64,000 nt of DNA from an uncultured Brachybacterium sp. (GTDB taxonomy: Bacteria > Actinomycetota > Actinomycetes > Actinomycetales > Dermabacteraceae): positions 1 through 64,000 of the forward strand of contig NZ_CANMSY010000007.1 in NCBI RefSeq assembly GCF_947500705.1, written 5' to 3'. The translations under genes were made by a program, and so were the position numbers. A model generated the notes under the pieces. The model searched no databases. It saw only the letters and a list, made by a program, of their open reading frames with translations, and had not been told where the DNA came from. Positions 61,342-64,000 of this stretch are shown here, piece by piece. Each line of letters opens with the position of its first letter. The first letter of the stretch is position 1.

Positions 61342-62238
61342 TCAGGCCTGGCCCTTGAGCACCTGTTCGAAGCGGGCGGTGAGCTCGTGGTCCACCGGCA
61401 GCTCGGCCTCGTCGAGGTGGGTGATCGGGGCGGCCAGCCGGGTCGAGGACAGCAGCCAGGCGCCGTCGGAGCCGGTCACGTCGGCCACGGTCATCAGCTG
61501 CTCGGTCACTGCGGCGCCCTCGTGCTCGGCCAGCCAGTCGAAGAGCGTCTTCACGCTGGTCCCGGGCAGCACGCCGGCGCTGGTGGGGGTGGTGAGGAAC
61601 TGTCCGTCGCGGCGCACCAGCAGTGTGGAGGTGGGTCCTTCGAGCACGTAGCCGTCGCTGGCGACGAACAGCACGTCGGCCGCGCCGCGCCGTTTCGCCT
61701 CGCGCACCGCGGCCATGTTCACGGCGTAGCTGAGGGTCTTCGCACCGGGCAGCAGCCAGGGGCTGGTCCCGGCGACGGCGGTGGACAGTCCGCGATCCAG
61801 CGCCGCGACCTTCATCCCGGCCCGGTACGGGGTCCAGTCGTCGGAGGCGCGGGCGTGGATCCAGCAGGTGGGGACGCCGGTGCCCTCGATGCCGCGGGTG
61901 TACATCACGCGCACGCTGAGCTCGGCGACCGGCTCATGGGCGGCGATCGCGGCCTCGACCGCTTCGGCGAGGGTGGCGAGATCCGGCGCAGGCAGCTCGA
62001 CCTGGGCGGCGCTGCGGGCAAGCCGTGCCAGATGGGGGCCGACGTTGACGGGCACGCCGTCGAAGGCACCGATGGTCTCGAAGACGCCATCGCCGCGGGT
62101 GGCGACGAGGTCCGTGACCAACAGCTGCGGGACGTTCGCGTCGGCCAGGTGGAAACGGGCGCCGCCGTCCGCCGGGGCGCCGGTGGCACCCGGGACGAGG
62201 ACGAGGACCGGAGCGGGGGAAGGGCTGGTCGTGGTCAT
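61342..62238 (-). CDS. class IV PLP aminotransferase, aminodeoxychorismate lyase-like
   Basis: A 298-residue fold-IV PLP enzyme. The PLP lysine is in GAKTLSYAVNMAAVREAKRRG near residue 167, the start of the fold is TRGDGVFETIGAFDGVP, and DVLFVASDGYVLEGPTSTLL is the conserved phosphate-binding part. It resembles PabC (4-amino-4-deoxychorismate lyase), giving p-aminobenzoate for folate; branched-chain and D-amino acid aminotransferases share the fold. It stands alone with its own promoter region at 62239-62327. Confidence 0.85.
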   Translation of the reverse strand: MTTTSPSPAPVLVLVPGATGAPADGGARFHLADANVPQLLVTDLVATRGDGVFETIGAFDGVPVNVGPHLARLARSAAQVELPAPDLATLAEAVEAAIAAHEPVAELSVRVMYTRGIEGTGVPTCWIHARASDDWTPYRAGMKVAALDRGLSTAVAGTSPWLLPGAKTLSYAVNMAAVREAKRRGAADVLFVASDGYVLEGPTSTLLVRRDGQFLTTPTSAGVLPGTSVKTLFDWLAEHEGAAVTEQLMTVADVTGSDGAWLLSSTRLAAPITHLDEAELPVDHELTARFEQVLKGQA

Positions 62239-62327
62239 GGCACGGCTCCTGATCGGGGGGCCTCACGGGGGTGGAGGCTCTGTCCAGGGTAGACCCCTGC
62301 CCGGAGGAGAGGCCGGTCGGTGGCCGG

Positions 62328-62435
62328 CGGGCCAGGGCCACCGGGCAGGGTCAGAGCCGACGGGCCAGGGCCACCGGGCAGGGTCAGGGCCGACGGGTCA
62401 GGGCCACCGGGCAGGGTCAGGGCCGACGGGTCAGG
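62328..62435. repeat. 33-nt minisatellite, three units plus a part
   Basis: Units start at 62328, 62361 and 62394, each beginning CGGG(C/T)CAGGGCCACCGGG; a fourth partial unit follows at 62427. They differ by one or two bases. The array lies after the WXG100-like gene and the partial unit contains that gene's stop codon (62431-62433). Confidence 0.85.
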
Positions 62436-63612
62436 AGTGCCCGATGCGGTCGCCGATCACGGAACCGCTGCCGGCACCGGGGTCGAGGGCGTCGCCGAGC
62501 ATCTCCAGCAGCCGTTCGAGCAGGGAGCGGGGCCCTTGGTCGCCCTCGTGCGTGAGGCGTTCGGCAGATCCGGAGCCCGTACTCTGCGCAGGGGCGTTCT
62601 CCGTCCCCTGGAAGCCGACCGGCCGGCCGCCCGCAGGCGCTTCCGAGGCAGTCCCCTCGGTCCCGCCCTCCGCGCCTGCACCGGACTCCGCTCCCGCCCC
62701 GCCGTCACCGGAACCGCTGCCCGAGCCACCCGAGCCTCCTCCGGAACCGGAGCCACCGCCGGAGCCGCCTGCGGACTCGCCGCCGCCGCCTCCCGCGCCG
62801 GAGTCCCCTGCACCAGCGCCCCCTGCGTCGGAGTCCCCACCGCTGGAGCCCCCGTCGGCGCTGGAGGCTGCCCCGCTCGGCTCCCCCGCCTGCTCCTTCG
62901 TGGGGGGAGCCTTCTCAGCAGTCAGCGACTCCCCAGGGGTGATCTGGCCGGACTCGCCGATCAGGTTGCCGAGGCCACCGGCGAGGCCGAGCCCGGTGAG
63001 CAGGTTCTCAAGCGCGAGCCCCATCCCAAGCGCGCTGCGGATCATGTCGGCGAGCACGCCGCCCAGCAGGCTGCCGAGGAACGCGCCGAGGAAGGCCTCG
63101 CGCCCCTCCGGGGTGCTGAGCACCTCGCGGAGCAGCTCCGCGAAGGGGCCATCCTGGCCCCCGCCCGCACCGCGCAGCGCGTCCTCGGCCATCTCGAGCA
63201 CGTCACGCAGGAACTCCCCGGGGCTCGACCAGCCGCCGCCTCCTCCGGAACCGACGCCTCTCCCGATTCCTCCGAGGGGTCCGTCCGGAGCGGAGGCGAC
63301 GTCCTGCTCATCGGCATGTTGGGCGAGCCGGCGCGCCCGCTGGCGCAGCTCGACCTCTTGATCCTGCAGGGAGGGTCGCACGATGGCGGACCAGTCGGCA
63401 CGGAAGCGATCGGCGTCCTCACCGATCCATTCGATGTTGTCGATGCTCGAGGTCAGCAGGGTCTCGAGATCGGCGAGCGCCTCCGCTCGGCGCGAGTACA
63501 CCATCCCCATCGTCCGCAGAGCTTCGGTGTCCGCGCCCCAGAATGCGTTCATCCGCTGCTGGTCCCCTTCCTCATCCCCATCACCGGCCAGGCCGGATCC
63601 CCCCGTTGTCAT
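62431..63612 (-). CDS. WXG100-like protein with long Gly/Ser-rich domain
   Basis: A 393-residue protein. Residues 21-105 form a helical hairpin of WXG100/ESAT-6 type: MNAFWGADTEALRTMG, then the turn IEWIGEDADRFRADW and a second helix. Residues 155-220 are a weakly hydrophobic, Gly-rich region. Residues 240-330 are a Gly/Ser/Ala linker of low complexity. The end RSLLERLLEMLGDALD is amphipathic. There is no signal peptide, as expected for type VII secretion. The Met at 63552 is an alternative start. A secreted or cell-surface role via an ESX-type system is inferred; no secretion genes are in the window. Confidence 0.75.
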   Translation of the reverse strand: MTTGGSGLAGDGDEEGDQQRMNAFWGADTEALRTMGMVYSRRAEALADLETLLTSSIDNIEWIGEDADRFRADWSAIVRPSLQDQEVELRQRARRLAQHADEQDVASAPDGPLGGIGRGVGSGGGGGWSSPGEFLRDVLEMAEDALRGAGGGQDGPFAELLREVLSTPEGREAFLGAFLGSLLGGVLADMIRSALGMGLALENLLTGLGLAGGLGNLIGESGQITPGESLTAEKAPPTKEQAGEPSGAASSADGGSSGGDSDAGGAGAGDSGAGGGGGESAGGSGGGSGSGGGSGGSGSGSGDGGAGAESGAGAEGGTEGTASEAPAGGRPVGFQGTENAPAQSTGSGSAERLTHEGDQGPRSLLERLLEMLGDALDPGAGSGSVIGDRIGHS

Positions 63613-63722
63613 ACCTACCGTAATGAGTCCGCGGCCCCTGGGCCATGGGGAGGACTACCCATGCTCCAGCCTGCATCGATGCCCGGCGAACGGGGAGTGG
63701 ACCGACCACGCGGCCGCGGGCA

Positions 63723-64000
63723 TCAGGACTCGCTGAGCAAGGACCTCACCCAGGCGGGCAGACGGTCTTCGCCGACCCGTGCGGCGAGCAGGTGCGCGTA
63801 GGCCGCATCGATCGCCCCGAGCCCGCCGAAGCTGCCCGGATCCCTGTCGTAGTTCAGGTCCGTGTCGAGCCGGATGCGGTCCGGTTCCTCCGGGCTGCGG
63901 CTCGCCTCCAGTCGGAGTGAGACGAAGGCCTGCCCCTGCTCGGCGGCGGAGTGCTGGAGAGCATCCAGCAGCAGCGTGATCTGCGAGTCGCTCGCGAAGG
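63723..64000 (-). CDS. C-terminal part of an unidentified protein, cut by the window edge
   Basis: An open frame enters from the right edge and ends at a TGA (63723-63725), giving at least 91 residues with strong G/C third positions. It includes LLLDALQHSAAEQG, DTDLNYDRDPGSFGG and LPAWVRSLLSES. I do not recognise the family. It lies 110 nt upstream of the WXG100-like gene on the same strand, so it may be the first gene of that unit; an immunity-type or chaperone-like partner would be a typical neighbour but this is only a guess. Confidence 0.65.
   Translation of the reverse strand, partial: FASDSQITLLLDALQHSAAEQGQAFVSLRLEASRSPEEPDRIRLDTDLNYDRDPGSFGGLGAIDAAYAHLLAARVGEDRLPAWVRSLLSES

Noticed and set aside
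62239-62435. CRISPR-like array because of regular 33-nt spacing
   Set aside because: Whole units repeat without unique spacers, so this is a minisatellite, and no cas gene is present.

Overview
The window is high-GC DNA with almost every third codon position G or C. It carries a cyclic C50-carotenoid cluster, Tat-type lipoproteins, sugar ABC importers without their own ATPase, and ATGA-coupled operons. This points to an actinobacterium of the Micrococcales; a yellow-pigmented Dermabacteraceae such as Brachybacterium fits well, but that genus is an inference. There is no rRNA, tRNA, CRISPR array, intact transposase or prophage.

Layout. 1-0.4 kb: AT-richer intergenic DNA. 0.4-1.6 kb: an rRNA-type methyltransferase. 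1.8-10.6 kb: a MarR regulator divergent from a nine-gene pigment operon (idi, crtE, SDR/DUF2867, TspO-like, crtB, crtI, crtYe, crtYf, crtEb); all eight junctions are 4-nt ATGA overlaps and a 19-bp near-palindrome lies in the divergent promoter. 10.6-15.5 kb: an SDR, a 5'-truncated sugar permease, a sugar isomerase-like TIM barrel, a Gfo/Idh dehydrogenase and a 5'-truncated nucleoside transporter, an eroded catabolic region. 15.7-22.5 kb (minus strand): a complete ureABCEFGD urease operon and a DMT-type transporter. 22.9-26.5 kb: an ArsR-type sensor and a FecBCD-type importer; nickel for the neighbouring urease is an attractive but unproven substrate. 26.6-28.8 kb: PadR plus a frameshifted membrane partner, then two small minus-strand genes.

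28.9-33.4 kb holds the most unusual module: a three-gene cassette of an SbnA/cysteine-synthase-like PLP enzyme, a large NAD_binding_9-type FAD/NAD(P) protein and a Y4yA-like fold-III PLP decarboxylase, behind a perfect 14-bp palindrome. It resembles part of a metallophore pathway without the synthetase or exporter. 33.5-39.4 kb: a TolB-like propeller, a thioredoxin-reductase-like flavoprotein divergent from a cupin XRE regulator, and two L31 type B genes (one with a replaced C-terminus) flanking an aromatic-hydroxylase-type monooxygenase. Each L31B start is preceded by an RNA hairpin.

39.6-50.1 kb (minus strand): a galactoside-use region with an ABC importer (binding protein and two permeases), an inhibitory-type serpin lipoprotein, GH42 and GH35 beta-galactosidases and a Gfo/Idh dehydrogenase, with LacI-type operators. 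50.5-57 kb: a sodium:solute symporter with a small membrane partner, an S10 carboxypeptidase, a GH15 enzyme and an SRPBCC protein. 57-62 kb: two stand-alone PTS EIIA-like proteins, an aldo/keto reductase, a Nudix hydrolase, a SorC-type regulator and a PabC-like class IV aminotransferase. 62.3-64 kb: a WXG100-like protein ending in a 33-nt minisatellite, and the 3' end of an unidentified gene.

Throughout, unusually long and near-perfect stem-loops without T-tracts mark the ends of transcription units.
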